The position numbers and the translations under genes were made by a program. 64,000 bases of DNA from CAVTWS01 sp963738445 (lineage in GTDB: Bacteria; Actinomycetota; Acidimicrobiia; Acidimicrobiales; SHLQ01). Below, one piece after another: positions 8,271-17,434 of the stretch. How positions within the stretch are numbered: the first letter of the stretch is position 1; each line of letters starts with the position of its first letter. The notes beneath the pieces are model-generated. The model worked only from the letters and a program-made list of their open reading frames with translations. It had not been told where the DNA came from and did no database searches. The stretch lies in NCBI GenBank assembly GCA_963738445.1, contig CAVTWS010000009.1, forward strand, positions 1 through 64,000, in the 5' to 3' direction.

Positions 8271-9412
8271 CAGCGGGGCAGGCCGAGACCCCGTTGGGCG
8301 ATGAGGTTCCGCTGCACCTCGCTGGTGCCGGCGTAGATCGTGGTGCCGAGGGCGAAGCGCATGAGGTACTCCATCCGGCCACCCCGGGCGCGGTGTCGTC
8401 GAGAAAGGACCGGACGGCGTCGGGCCCGATGAGGTCGAACAGGTCTCGCTGGCCCGGGTCAGCGCTTCGGAGCTGAAGAGCTTGGCCATCGGGCCTTCGA
8501 CCGTGCGGGGCATGCCGTTCTCGTCCATCCACAGGCACCGACGCTTGAGGAGCACGGCGACCTCGGCTTCGGCCGCGACCCGGCCGAGGCGTTCGCGGAC
8601 CGAGGGATCGTCGAGGCGACCGGTCTCGACCGCCCACGTCTCGGCCTCCTCGAGCAGGCGGACGATCCACGGCGCGAACGACGAGGCCTGCTCGTCCATG
8701 AGCGAGGCGGTGAGGACCTGCCAGCCGCCGTCGACGTCGCCGATCCGGGCCGAGTCCGGCACGCGCACGTCGTTGTAGAAGCAGATGTTCGTGCGCTCGC
8801 CCGACAGCGTGTAGACGGCCTGGATCTCGATGCCGTCGGTGTCGAGCGGCACCAGGAACGTGGTGAGGCCCTTGTGCTTGGCGACGTCGGGGTTGGTACG
8901 GGTCAGGAGGTAGACGTAGTCACCGATCTGGGCGTTGGTCGTGAACATCTTCGAGCCGTTGATGACCCAGTCGTCGCCGTCGCGGACCGCCCGGGTCTGG
9001 GCGTTGGCCACGTCGGAGCCGGCCTCGGGCTCGCTGAAGCCGAGGACGCAGATCGTCTCGCCGCGCACGACCCCGGGCACGACGTCACGCCGCATGGCGT
9101 CGGTGCCGAGGCGGAGGAGCGTCTTGGCGATCATGAGCGAGACGGAGGTGCCGTACATCGGCGCGTCGGCCTTGCTCATCTCCTCCCAGATGACCATCAC
9201 CGAGGTGGGGTCGAGCCCCGGCCCGCCGAGCTCCTCGGACCAGGCGGGCGCGAACCAGCCCCGGTCGATCAAGCCCTGGACGAAGCCCTCGTCGTGGCTG
9301 ACGCCCGAGCGGTAGAGGTGCTCCTCGAGCTCGTCGGTCAGCGCGGCAGCGAGGAGGTCCCGCAGCTCCCGCGGAGCTCGTCCGCTGCGGTCCCGAGCCG
9401 GAAGTCCATCAT
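8270..9412 (-). CDS. Acyl-CoA dehydrogenase, large-type subunit (frameshifted)
   Basis: An acyl-CoA dehydrogenase of about 380 residues, broken by single-base shifts near 9385, 8465 and 8395. FAD/substrate motifs are intact: GFSEPEAGSDVANAQTRAV, INGSKMFTTNAQIGDYVYL and the C-terminal TSEVQRNLIAQRGLGLPR. It introduces an alpha,beta double bond into an acyl-CoA, passing electrons to FAD. Its start overlaps the upstream dehydrogenase stop (ATGA), the arrangement of heteromeric alpha2beta2 dehydrogenases known from actinobacterial steroid degradation. Confidence 0.85.
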
Positions 9413-10410
9413 CGCCTCCCGTGGCGGGCGTCGGTCGCCCGCCGATAGGCGGCGGCGGGCTCGCCCCACACGATCGACCACGCTCGGGCCCGGCGCCAGA
9501 GCAGCTGGATGTCGTACTCCATCATGAAGCCGTAACCGCCGTGGAAGTGCAGGCTGCGGTAGGACGCGTCCCGAGCGGCCTCGCTGGCGAAGGCGAAGGC
9601 CAGGGCGGCGAGCTCCGGGGCTCGGGCCACGTCATCGTCGGCCGCCCATGCGGCCTCGTAGGTCAGGAGCCGGGCACCGTCGAGCGCGGTGGCCGAGTCG
9701 GCCAGCCGGTGGGCGATCGCTTGGAACGAGCCGATGGGCACGCCGAAGGCCTTGCGCTCCTTGACGTAGTCGACACCGATCTCGAGCGAGCGCGCGCCGA
9801 GGCCGACGAGGGCCGCCGCCGTGAGCCGCAACCAGTCGTCGATTGCCGCCTCGAAGGCGGCGCGCCCATCCTCACCGCCGGCCAGCACCTCGCCGGTGTC
9901 CAACCCGACATCGGCGAGCGGCATCGATCCGAGGTTGTCGAAGCCCACGCGGGCGCCGTCGATGGACACGAGCACGAGCTCGTCGCCGGTCCAGGCCAGG
10001 ACATCGTCGGCGACCGCCGCGGCCGGGACCGCCCGCGCCTCGGCGGCGCGACTCGGGTGGAGGGCCAGCGTGACGAGCCGCTCGCCGCTGAGGACCTGGT
10101 CGAGGTGCCCGCTCCCGACACGGGCCAGCAGCCGGGCCGCGACCTGAGCCTCGATCAACGGCGCCGGGGCGACCGCACGGCCGTGCTGCTCGGCGACCAG
10201 AGCGAGGTCGAGCGGTGACGCCCCCCAGCCCCCATGGTCCTCGCCGACGGCCATCTCCACCGCACCGAGCTCGCGCAGTCGTTCCCAGAGCGAGGCGTCG
10301 AAGCCCCCGGGCTCGGCGTCGCGGACCTGCTCGGGCGCCGCGTGCTTCGTGTAGAGCGCGTCGAAGGCGGCGACGAGCTGCTCCTGCTCGTCAGTGAGGC
10401 GAAGGTCCAT
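9409..10410 (-). CDS. Acyl-CoA dehydrogenase, small-type subunit
   Basis: A 333-residue member of the acyl-CoA dehydrogenase family, shorter than the usual 380. The C-terminal domain is present (YVKERKAFGVPIGSFQAIAH and the HFHGGYGFMMEYDIQLLWRR segment), while the middle beta-domain is compressed and lacks the SEPxAGSD motif. Partner subunits of heteromeric steroid-type dehydrogenases look like this. It is first in the operon, transcribed away from the palindrome at 10515. ATG 10410 matches the conserved MDLRLTDEQEQL start. Confidence 0.85.
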   Translation of the reverse strand: MDLRLTDEQEQLVAAFDALYTKHAAPEQVRDAEPGGFDASLWERLRELGAVEMAVGEDHGGWGASPLDLALVAEQHGRAVAPAPLIEAQVAARLLARVGSGHLDQVLSGERLVTLALHPSRAAEARAVPAAAVADDVLAWTGDELVLVSIDGARVGFDNLGSMPLADVGLDTGEVLAGGEDGRAAFEAAIDDWLRLTAAALVGLGARSLEIGVDYVKERKAFGVPIGSFQAIAHRLADSATALDGARLLTYEAAWAADDDVARAPELAALAFAFASEAARDASYRSLHFHGGYGFMMEYDIQLLWRRARAWSIVWGEPAAAYRRATDARHGRR

Positions 10411-10514
10411 GTCGGCGATCAGCCTGCCCGACGAGCGAGCAGCCGAGCGGGTTTCGCCAGGAACGCCGGCTCGTCGAAGAGGGCGGGCACGCTGGGATGC
10501 TGACAGCTTTCTAC

Positions 10515-10526
10515 ATTGACGTCAAT
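10515..10526. promoter_or_regulatory. Palindromic operator ATTGACGTCAAT, site A
   Basis: A perfect 12-base palindrome between divergent dehydrogenase operons. The preceding TTTCTAC is also identical at 15066-15072. Its arms read TTGACG in both directions: 19 bases before TATACT at 10541 on the plus strand and 17 bases before CAGCAT on the minus strand. Confidence 0.65.
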
Positions 10527-10540
10527 TTCACTCTACCGTC

Positions 10541-10546
10541 TATACT
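10541..10546 (+). promoter_or_regulatory. -10 element TATACT, leaderless
   Basis: TATACT begins 13 bases before ATG 10554 and no Shine-Dalgarno is present, so the mRNA is probably leaderless. Confidence 0.55.
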
Positions 10547-10553
10547 GGCACCG

Positions 10554-11709
10554 ATGACATCCACCGCCGAGGCCGTCGGCACCACCGATCGTCTTCTCGA
10601 TCTCCGGGTCTTCTCCGCGGACCTCGAGACCTGGCTCGACACCGGACACCCGGCCCTGCCGCGGCCGTTGAGCCACGACCGGACTTCGGCGAACGCGTGG
10701 CCGCCATGCGCGACCTCATGGGCGCGCTCTTCGACGCCGGCTGGGCCCGCTACGGCTGGCCGACCGAGGTCGGCGGCTGGGGCGGGACCATCGCCCATCG
10801 CGCCGCGATGTGGGAGGCCCTCGCCCGCCACGGCGTGCCGGGGATGGCGCTGTTCGAACACCTCGAGATCCTGGCTCCGTCGCTGGTGGCTCACGGCCCG
10901 CCGGCGTTCGTCGCCGACGCCCTCCCCGCCTTCCTCTCCGGGCGGGAGCTCTGGGCGCAGGGCTTCTCCGAACCCGGTGCCGGCTCCGACCTGGCCAGCC
11001 TGCGCACGACCGCGGTCGCCGACGGCGACGGTTTCGTGGTCAACGGCCGCAAGATCTGGACGAGCTGGGCGAAGTACGCCACGTGGTGCCTCGTCCTCAC
11101 CCGGACCGGGACACCGGAGTCCCGCCACCGCGGCCTCACGGCCCTCATCGTCGACCTCCGGTCGCCCGGCGTCGAGGTGTCACCGATCGAGCAGGCGAAC
11201 GGCACCGACGAGCTGGCCGAGGTCTCTTTCGACGACGTGCACGTGCCCGCCGGCCGTGTCGTGGGCACCGTCGACCGGGGCTGGGACGTGGCCATGCACA
11301 TCCTGAGCCACGAGCGGGGCACGTTCGCCTGGTTCCGGCACGGCTTCCTCTACCAGCAGCTCCTCGCCTGCGCCGCGGCCGACGAGGCTCGGAATGACGT
11401 CGCGCTCGGCAATGCCCTGCTCGACCTGCCTCCGTCACCGCGACCGGCCACGCCGGCGTGATGTCCCACGCCGCCGGTGCTCCGCTCGGAACCAAGGCGG
11501 CCTACACGAAGCTCCTGCTCTGTGCGGCCGAACAGGCCGTCCAGGACGCCGTGCTCGCCGCCGACTCAGAGCTCGCCGTGGGCCTCCAGAGCGAGGACGT
11601 CGCCCTGCGCCGACAGGAGTACCTGTTCTCGCGGATCGTCACGGTCTACGGAGGCTCCCAGCAGATGCAGCTCGACACGATCGCCAAGCGAATCCTGAAG
11701 CTGCCGTGA
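10554..11709 (+). CDS. Acyl-CoA dehydrogenase, large-type subunit (two frameshifts)
   Basis: An acyl-CoA dehydrogenase of about 385 residues with single-base losses near 10675 and 11430. Motifs run in order across frames: GWARYGWPTEVGGWGG, GFSEPGAGSDLASLRTTAV, VNGRKIWTSWAKYATWCLVL and a C-terminal GGSQQMQLDTIAKRILKLP. The last replaces the usual GGTxEIQRNIIAER signature, so substrate pocket or assembly may differ. Its stop overlaps the next gene's GTG (GTGA). With that small subunit it should form a heteromeric alpha2beta2 dehydrogenase driven from the palindrome-linked promoter. Confidence 0.85.
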
Positions 11710-12674
11710 ACCTCGGCAGCGACCGCGACGATGAGTTCCTCGTCACCGCCTGCCGGGCGATGGCGGGCGGCTCGGGACCCGAGGCCCTCGACGCCCTCGG
11801 CTGGTGGGACCTCCTGCCCCACCTCGACGACGACGAGGCCCGCGATGCGGCCTTCGCCGTCTTCCGGGCCCAGGGCCGGGCCCTGACCTCTTCCGCGGCA
11901 CTGGGCGGTGTGTTGGCCCAGCCGTTCCTCGAGCGCACGGCCATCGCCCCCGGCGCCGCGGTCGCCGCGATCCGCCGATCCTCGGTCCGGCGAGGGACCG
12001 TGTGGGTCGTGATCGGGGACCTCGACGGTCGCCTGCTGTTGTTCGACCAGCCCGGACGCGGCGTCCACGTCGTCGACCCGGACGCGGTCGAGCTGCGCCC
12101 GGTGGACATCCCCGGTGGCCTGGTCGTGCACGAGGTGGCTGTCGACCTCGATGTCCACGAACCCGTGGTGCCCGACGAGGAGGCCGCCGGGGCCCGCGAC
12201 CGCAGCACCTACCTGGGTCGAGTGGCCGCCGCGACCGAGATGCTGGGCGCCGCCGAGCAGGCCGTGGGGCTCGCCGTCGAGCACGCCGGCAACCGCGAGC
12301 AGTTCGGCCAGCCCATCGGCGCGTTCCAGGCCGTCCGCCATCTGCTGGCCTGGGCCAAGACCGACTGCATCGCCCTCGAAAGCCTCATCCGCAAAGCTCA
12401 CCTCGTCGTGGAGGACCCCCCGGATCGGTACGACGAGGTGGTCAAGGCCACTGCCGGGCGCAACGGGCGCCGAGCTTGTGAACGATCGCTCCAGGTCCTG
12501 GGTGGGATCGGCTTCACGGCCGAGCACGATCACCACCACCACCACAGCCGGGTCCTCCTGCTCGACGCCCTGCTCGGCTCGTCGGCCGCACTGACCGCCG
12601 ACCTCGGGGCGTGGCTCCGGACCTCCGGGACCGATCCCCGCTACGCCTCGGCGGTCCTCGTCGGCGCTCGCTGA
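11706..12674 (+). CDS. Acyl-CoA dehydrogenase, small-type subunit
   Basis: A 322-residue partner subunit. The C-terminal helical domain is recognisable (EQAVGLAVEHAGNREQFGQP, then IGAFQAVRHLLAWAK, and LQVLGGIGFTAEHDHHHHH). The N-terminal and middle regions are short and lack the SEPxAGSD flavin-contact motif. The run of five histidines replaces the usual EHDLHLYxRR stretch. It is translationally coupled to the preceding subunit through GTGA. Confidence 0.82.
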   Translation: MNLGSDRDDEFLVTACRAMAGGSGPEALDALGWWDLLPHLDDDEARDAAFAVFRAQGRALTSSAALGGVLAQPFLERTAIAPGAAVAAIRRSSVRRGTVWVVIGDLDGRLLLFDQPGRGVHVVDPDAVELRPVDIPGGLVVHEVAVDLDVHEPVVPDEEAAGARDRSTYLGRVAAATEMLGAAEQAVGLAVEHAGNREQFGQPIGAFQAVRHLLAWAKTDCIALESLIRKAHLVVEDPPDRYDEVVKATAGRNGRRACERSLQVLGGIGFTAEHDHHHHHSRVLLLDALLGSSAALTADLGAWLRTSGTDPRYASAVLVGAR

Positions 12675-12683
12675 TGCGGCCGG

Positions 12684-13085
12684 TCAGCCCGGTGGCTGGA
12701 GCTGGTCGCTGTCCCGCCGTCGGATCAGCCAAGCACCGTCCACCCGCGTGACCTCGTCCCGGTACCGGCCCGCAACCATCGGCACCAGTCGGCGATCGCG
12801 GAACGCGAAGAACACGAAGTCGGACACGGCGACCGCATCGTCACCGTCCACGTCGACGATCAGGTTGGCCGTGAGGTGCTTGCCTCGGAGCTCCGGTGGC
12901 TGCATCTGCTCGAACCAGGCCCGCAGCTCCTCCGGCCCGGTGGCGGCGAGGTCTCCGAAGGCAAAGGTGCCGTCGACCGTGAACAGGGCGACGAGCTCGT
13001 CGAAGCGCCCGTCGTCGACCAGGTGGCAGTACCGGGCGAGGACCCGGGCCACCTGGAGCTCGTCCACGACCGCCGCCTCGTCCAC
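12684..13085 (-). CDS. SnoaL-like (NTF2-fold) protein
   Basis: A 133-residue protein of the SnoaL_4 type. Typical pattern: VARVLARYCHLVDDGRFDEL, then LFTVDGTF and a C-terminal RDEVTRVDGAWLIRRRDSDQL. Members act as isomerases, dehydratases or small dehydrogenase-like subunits, or have no known activity. GTG 13085 is chosen because a leaderless -10 lies just upstream. It is divergent from the LLM gene at 13119. Confidence 0.72.
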   Translation of the reverse strand: MDEAAVVDELQVARVLARYCHLVDDGRFDELVALFTVDGTFAFGDLAATGPEELRAWFEQMQPPELRGKHLTANLIVDVDGDDAVAVSDFVFFAFRDRRLVPMVAGRYRDEVTRVDGAWLIRRRDSDQLQPPG

Positions 13086-13092
13086 GACGACG

Positions 13093-13098
13093 AGGCTA
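13093..13098 (-). promoter_or_regulatory. -10 element TAGCCT, leaderless
   Basis: On the minus strand TAGCCT begins 13 bases before GTG 13085 with no Shine-Dalgarno between them. Confidence 0.4.
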
Positions 13099-13118
13099 CG
13101 AGGCCCAGGGAGGCGCCG

Positions 13119-14129
13119 ATGAAGCTCGGGCTCAGCATGATCAGTCGGGGCCTCGCCCCTGACGACCTCCGCCGGCTGGGCAGCCGGGTCGAGGGGCTGG
13201 GGTACGACTCGCTGTGGACGGCCGAGGCATGGGGGGCCGACGCCTTCACCCCGCTCGCCTACCTCGCGGCCACAACCAAGAAGCTCGAACTGGGCACGGC
13301 CATCGCCCAGATCTTCGCTCGCACGCCGGGGGCGACGGCCATGACCGCGCTGACCCTGCAGCAGCTGTCCCAAGGGCGCCTGCAACTCGGCCTCGGCGTG
13401 TCCGGCCCGCAGGTCGTGGAGGGCTGGCACGGCGTGCCCTTCCGGCGCCCGCTGGCCGCCACCCGCGACTACGTCACGATCCTCCGCAAGGCGCTGGCCG
13501 CCGACGAGAAGGTCCTGTACGAGGGGACCGAGTACTCGGTGCCCTACGCCGGCCCGGACGCCAGCGGCCTGGGTCGTCCGCTGCGCTCGACCCAGCCGGG
13601 CGCCCCGGAGACCCCGATCTACATCGCCGCCCTCGGGCCGAAGAACACGCGGGTGGCCGTCGAGGTCGGCGACGGCCTCCTCCCCTACCTCTGGAGCCCG
13701 CGGCGCTGGCGGGAGGCCTGGGGCGACGCGCTGGCCGACGCCAAGCCCGGCTTCCTGGTCGCCCCCACGGTGGTCGCCGCCCTCGGCGACGACCTCGGCG
13801 CCTGCCGCGACGAGGTCCGGCCCCGCATCGCCCTCCACGTGGGCGGCATGGGCTCGCGGGAGCAGAACTTCTACAAGTCCCTGGTGGAGCGGTACGGCTA
13901 CGAGGCCGAGGCCGCGGTCATCCAGGACCTGTTCCTGTCCGGCGACCGGGCCGGTGCGGTCGCGGCCGTGAGCGACGAACTGGTCGACGAGCTCGCCCTC
14001 GTCGGTCCCGCGGGCCACGTCGCCGACCAGCTGGCGGCCTGGCGGGAGGGGCCGATCACCACGCTCATCGTGGAACCGACCCGCGACGAGGCCATCGAGC
14101 AGATCGTCGAGATCTGGTCCTCGACCTGA
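13119..14129 (+). CDS. LLM-class (F420-type) oxidoreductase
   Basis: A 336-residue luciferase-like protein. The pattern includes RVEGLGYDSLWTAEAWGADA, LELGTAIAQIFARTP, the LQLGLGVSGPQVVEGWHG segment and PIYIAALGPKNTRVAVEVGD. Probably F420-dependent; substrate unknown. A good Shine-Dalgarno AGGGAGG (13107-13113) precedes ATG 13119, unlike the many leaderless genes around it. Confidence 0.88.
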   Translation: MKLGLSMISRGLAPDDLRRLGSRVEGLGYDSLWTAEAWGADAFTPLAYLAATTKKLELGTAIAQIFARTPGATAMTALTLQQLSQGRLQLGLGVSGPQVVEGWHGVPFRRPLAATRDYVTILRKALAADEKVLYEGTEYSVPYAGPDASGLGRPLRSTQPGAPETPIYIAALGPKNTRVAVEVGDGLLPYLWSPRRWREAWGDALADAKPGFLVAPTVVAALGDDLGACRDEVRPRIALHVGGMGSREQNFYKSLVERYGYEAEAAVIQDLFLSGDRAGAVAAVSDELVDELALVGPAGHVADQLAAWREGPITTLIVEPTRDEAIEQIVEIWSST

Positions 14130-14138
14130 CCCGAGCGG

Positions 14139-15036
14139 TCAGCCCTGGGCCCGGACCTGGTCCTTGACCGCCGGCACGATCGGCGGAGCCTCCTTCCAAT
14201 TGGGGACCCCGTCCTCCTCGGAGGCGACCGGACGTCGGTTCTCGTGGACCTGGGCCCAGTGGGAGTGGTTCAGCTCGTGGAGCGTGAAGCAGGCGTTGAG
14301 CGCGTTGTGGAAGCCCATGTTGTCGACGCTCTGGTTCACCGCCTCCTTGATCAACAGCGCCGACATCGTGGGCAGCTCCGCGATCCGGCGAGCGAAGGCC
14401 AGGGTCTGCTCGGGGAGGTCGTCGACGGGGAACACCTTGGACACCATGCCGAGCTGGTGGGCCTCGTCCACCGAGAGGGAGTCACCGGTCAGGAGCAGCT
14501 CCTTGGCCTTGCGGGGTCCCAGCTCCCAGGGATGGGCGAAGTACTCCACCCCGCACATCCCCAGGCGCGTCCCGACCACGTCGGCGAACACGACGTCGTC
14601 GGCCGACACGATCAGGTCGCAGGCCCACATCAGCATCAGGCCGGCGGCGTAGACGGGGCCGTGGACCTGGGCCACGGTGATCTTGCGCAGGTTGCGCCAA
14701 CGGCGGGTGTTCTCGAAGTAGTGGTGCCACTCCTGGAGCATGAGGCGCTCGGCCCCCGTGCGGGTGCCGCCGTTCTCCTGCCAGCTCTGGTGGTTCTGGA
14801 CCTCGTCCATCGAGACCTTGGAACCGAGGTCGTGACCCGACGTGAACATCGGACCGGCACCGCCCAGGATCACCACCCGCACGTCATCGTCCGCCTCCGC
14901 CGCGGAGGAAGGCCTCGTTCAGCTCGACCAGCATCCCCCGGTTCTGGGCGTTGCGGGCCTCAGGCCTGTCGAGCAGGATGCGGGCGATCCGGCCCTCGTC
15001 GAGGGTCTCGTAGGTGATGAAGTCGTAGTCAGCCAC
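14139..15036 (-). CDS. Enoyl-CoA hydratase/isomerase family protein (frameshifted)
   Basis: A crotonase-fold protein of about 298 residues with one inserted base near 14893. The N-terminal strand ITYETLDEGRIARILLDRPE and ARNAQNRGMLVELNEAF are in one frame. The other holds VRVVILGGAGPMFTSGHDLG (first oxyanion-hole segment) and QVHGPVYAAGLMLMWACDLI (second). It probably hydrates an enoyl-CoA made by the neighbouring dehydrogenases. GTG 15036 is about 37 bases from the palindrome at 15073 and is divergent from a CoA ligase. Confidence 0.85.
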
Positions 15037-15046
15037 GGTCCGAGTC

Positions 15047-15075
15047 TTGCAGAATGAGCCGAAATTTTCTACATT
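15047..15075 (+). promoter_or_regulatory. Leaderless CoA-ligase promoter
   Basis: TTGCAG at 15047-15052 and TACATT at 15070-15075, 17 bases apart, lie 13 bases before ATG 15083. The palindrome overlaps both the -10 and the start codon. Confidence 0.55.
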
Positions 15076-15084
15076 GACGTCAAT
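15073..15084. promoter_or_regulatory. Palindromic operator ATTGACGTCAAT, site B
   Basis: Identical to site A, including seven flanking bases. Its position over the -10 and the first bases of the CoA-ligase start codon would block RNA polymerase directly, which favours a repressor. Confidence 0.65.
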
Positions 15085-16721
15085 GTCATCCGCCGTGTTC
15101 GGCCAGCTGCTCCAGGCCCGGGCCGACGACGACCGGCTCGCCCTCAAATACGAGGACCGATCGTGGACGTACCGCGATCTCGTGCAAGAGGGCTGGCGGC
15201 GGGCAGCCCGGTTCGCCGAGCTGCGCGGATCCGGACCGTCCCCCGCACGTCGGTGTCCTCCTCGACAACGTGCCCGACTACTTGTTCTGGCTCACCGCAG
15301 GAGCGCTGTCGGGCACGGTCGTGGTCGGGATCAACTCGACCTACCGGGGCGAGCAGCTGGCCCAGCTGATCGACCACACCGACTGTCAGGCGCTGGTGAC
15401 CTCGAGCGACCTCGCCGGCCTGCTCGAGGACGCACCGCACACCATCCCCTCCGAACGGGTCCTGGTGGTCGACGACCCTGGCTACGAGGCCGCGCTGGCC
15501 GCGGCGCCGCCGATCGAGGCCGACACCGCCCCCCCGGACGAGGACGACCTCTTCCTCCTCATCTTCACCTCGGGGTCGACCGGCCTGCCCAAGGCCGTGC
15601 GTTGCACCCAGGGCCGGATCGCCCGCACCGGGGCCCACGTCGCCGACATCGCCGAGCTGACCGACGACGACGTCGTCTACGCCCCCCTCCCCTTCTTTCA
15701 CGCCGCGTCCCTCTTCACCGGGTGGGCGGCCGCGGTCAGTGCCGGCATCCCGATCTCGATGCGACGCCGGTTCTCGGCGTCGGGCACCGTGCCCGACCTC
15801 CGGGCCTTCGACGCGACCCTCATCACCTACACGGGCAAGGTCCTGAACTACATCCTGTCGGTGCCCGAAGCCGACGACGACGCCGACCTCCCCCTCCGGC
15901 TGGCCATCGGCAACGAGGCCTCCGAGCACGACATCCGGGAGTTCGCCCGGCGCTTCGGGTGCAACGTCCGGGACAGCTACGGGTCGACCGAGGGGGTGAT
16001 CATCATCCGCCGTGACGCCTCGATGCCCGCTGGCGCGCTCGGGACGGCTGACGACTCGGTCAAGGTGCTCGACCCCGAGACCGGCGAGGAGTGCCCCCGG
16101 GCCGTGTTCGACGACCAGGGCCGGGTCGTGAACCTGGAGGACGCGGTCGGCGAGATCGTCGAGACCCAGCCCACGTCCGGGTTCGAGGGGTACTACCGCA
16201 ACCCGACGGCCACCGAGGAGCGCTTCCGTGACGGGGCCTACTGGTCCGGCGATCTGGCCTACCGCGACGCCGAAGGCTGGTTGTTCTTCGCCGGTCGGTC
16301 CAACGACTGGCTCCGGGTCGACGGCGAGAACTTCGCCGCCGGCCCGGTCGAGGCGATCATCGCCCGTCACCCGGACGTGCGCTCGGTCGCCGTCTACGCC
16401 GTGCCCGACGACCCCGTCGGTGACCGGGTGATGGTGGGCCTGGAGCTGCACGGAGGGACGGACCTCGACCCCATCGCCTTCGATGACTTCCTCCAGGACC
16501 AGCCCGACCTCGGGCCCAAGTGGGTCCCCGCCTTCGTCCGGGTCGACCGCGAGCTGCCGAAGCTGTCGAGCATGAAGATCGACAAGAAGGCCTTGCGTCG
16601 CGACGCCTGGGGCGTCGACGGCGTCGTCTGGCGCCCGGCCCGACACGGGGGCCTGCAGGTCCTGACCGACGACGACCGGCAGGCACTCGATCACCTGCTG
16701 TCGGACAGACCTTTACGATGA
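15083..16721 (+). CDS. Acyl-CoA ligase (AMP-forming, frameshifted)
   Basis: An AMP-dependent acid-CoA ligase of about 545 residues with one single-base shift near 15240. The ATP-binding loop is LIFTSGSTGLPKAVR. DSYGSTEG is motif A5 and YWSGDLAYRD is motif A7. DWLRVDGENF hinge residues and SMKIDKKALR with the C-terminal catalytic Lys follow. It activates a carboxylic acid as its CoA thioester, feeding the adjacent hydratase and dehydrogenases. ATG 15083 lies inside the palindrome and fits the -10. The last four bases overlap the TetR start (ATGA). Confidence 0.88.
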
Positions 16722-17434
16722 AGCCACGTCCCTCGACGAGAGAGCGAATCGCCATGCCCAAGTCCGCGACCACAGAACCGGCAGCCGCGGCGCCACGTTC
16801 GCGCAAGGGGGCCCAGACCCGGGCCCGGCTGCTCGACGCCGCCAAGCATGTGTTCGAGGGGTCCGGCTTCCTGGAGGCCCGGATCTCCGACATCGCCGAG
16901 CAGGCCGGCCTCTCGCACGGATCCTTCTACCACTACTTCGATTCCAAGGAGCAGATCTTCCGCGAGGTGGCCGAGACCCAGGAGGCGCTGCTGACCGTGC
17001 CCGCCGAGGACGCCGATGAGGTCGACCGGGCGTCGCTCAGCGAGCGCGAGCGCATCTTCCGGGCCAATCGGCTGTACCTCGAGCGCTACCGGGACAACGC
17101 CAAGATCATGGGTGTCATCGAGGAGGTCTCCCGCTACGACGTCCCGGTCAACGAGGCCCGGATGCGGCGGCAGAAGCACTTCGCCGACCGGGCCGAGCGC
17201 GCCATCCACCGGCTGCAGGACGCCGGCCTGGCCGACCCCGAGGTGGACCCGGAGATCGCCGCGCTGGCCTTGGGGTCGATGGTGGCCCGCACGGCGGAAC
17301 TGTGGTTGGTCGAGCACTGGGGCGACTACGAGCTCGACAAGGTGGCCGAGCAACTCACCGCCCTGTGGGCGAACGGCATCGGCCTCGCGCGAGTCCGCCG
17401 GCTGAGGTCGACCTCGCCTCGCCCCTCGCCCTAG
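16718..17434 (+). CDS. TetR-family regulator, local candidate for the palindrome regulon
   Basis: A 238-residue TetR protein. The helix-turn-helix is at about residues 30-75 (ARLLDAAKHVFEGSGF, then DIAEQAGLSHGSFYHYFDSK); the rest is the ligand-binding helical domain. ATG 16718 overlaps the CoA-ligase stop; ATG 16754 is an alternative. Co-transcription with the CoA ligase, which carries palindrome site B over its start, would give autoregulation. That makes it the best candidate in the window to bind the ATTGACGTCAAT sites, but nothing in the sequence proves it. The stop TAG overlaps the convergent neighbour's stop through CTAG. Confidence 0.85.
   Translation: MKPRPSTRERIAMPKSATTEPAAAAPRSRKGAQTRARLLDAAKHVFEGSGFLEARISDIAEQAGLSHGSFYHYFDSKEQIFREVAETQEALLTVPAEDADEVDRASLSERERIFRANRLYLERYRDNAKIMGVIEEVSRYDVPVNEARMRRQKHFADRAERAIHRLQDAGLADPEVDPEIAALALGSMVARTAELWLVEHWGDYELDKVAEQLTALWANGIGLARVRRLRSTSPRPSP

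Noticed and set aside
17431..17434. CTAG shared by two convergent stop codons as a special signal
   Set aside because: A simple consequence of tight convergent packing; stop codons TAG/TAG share CTAG by chance.
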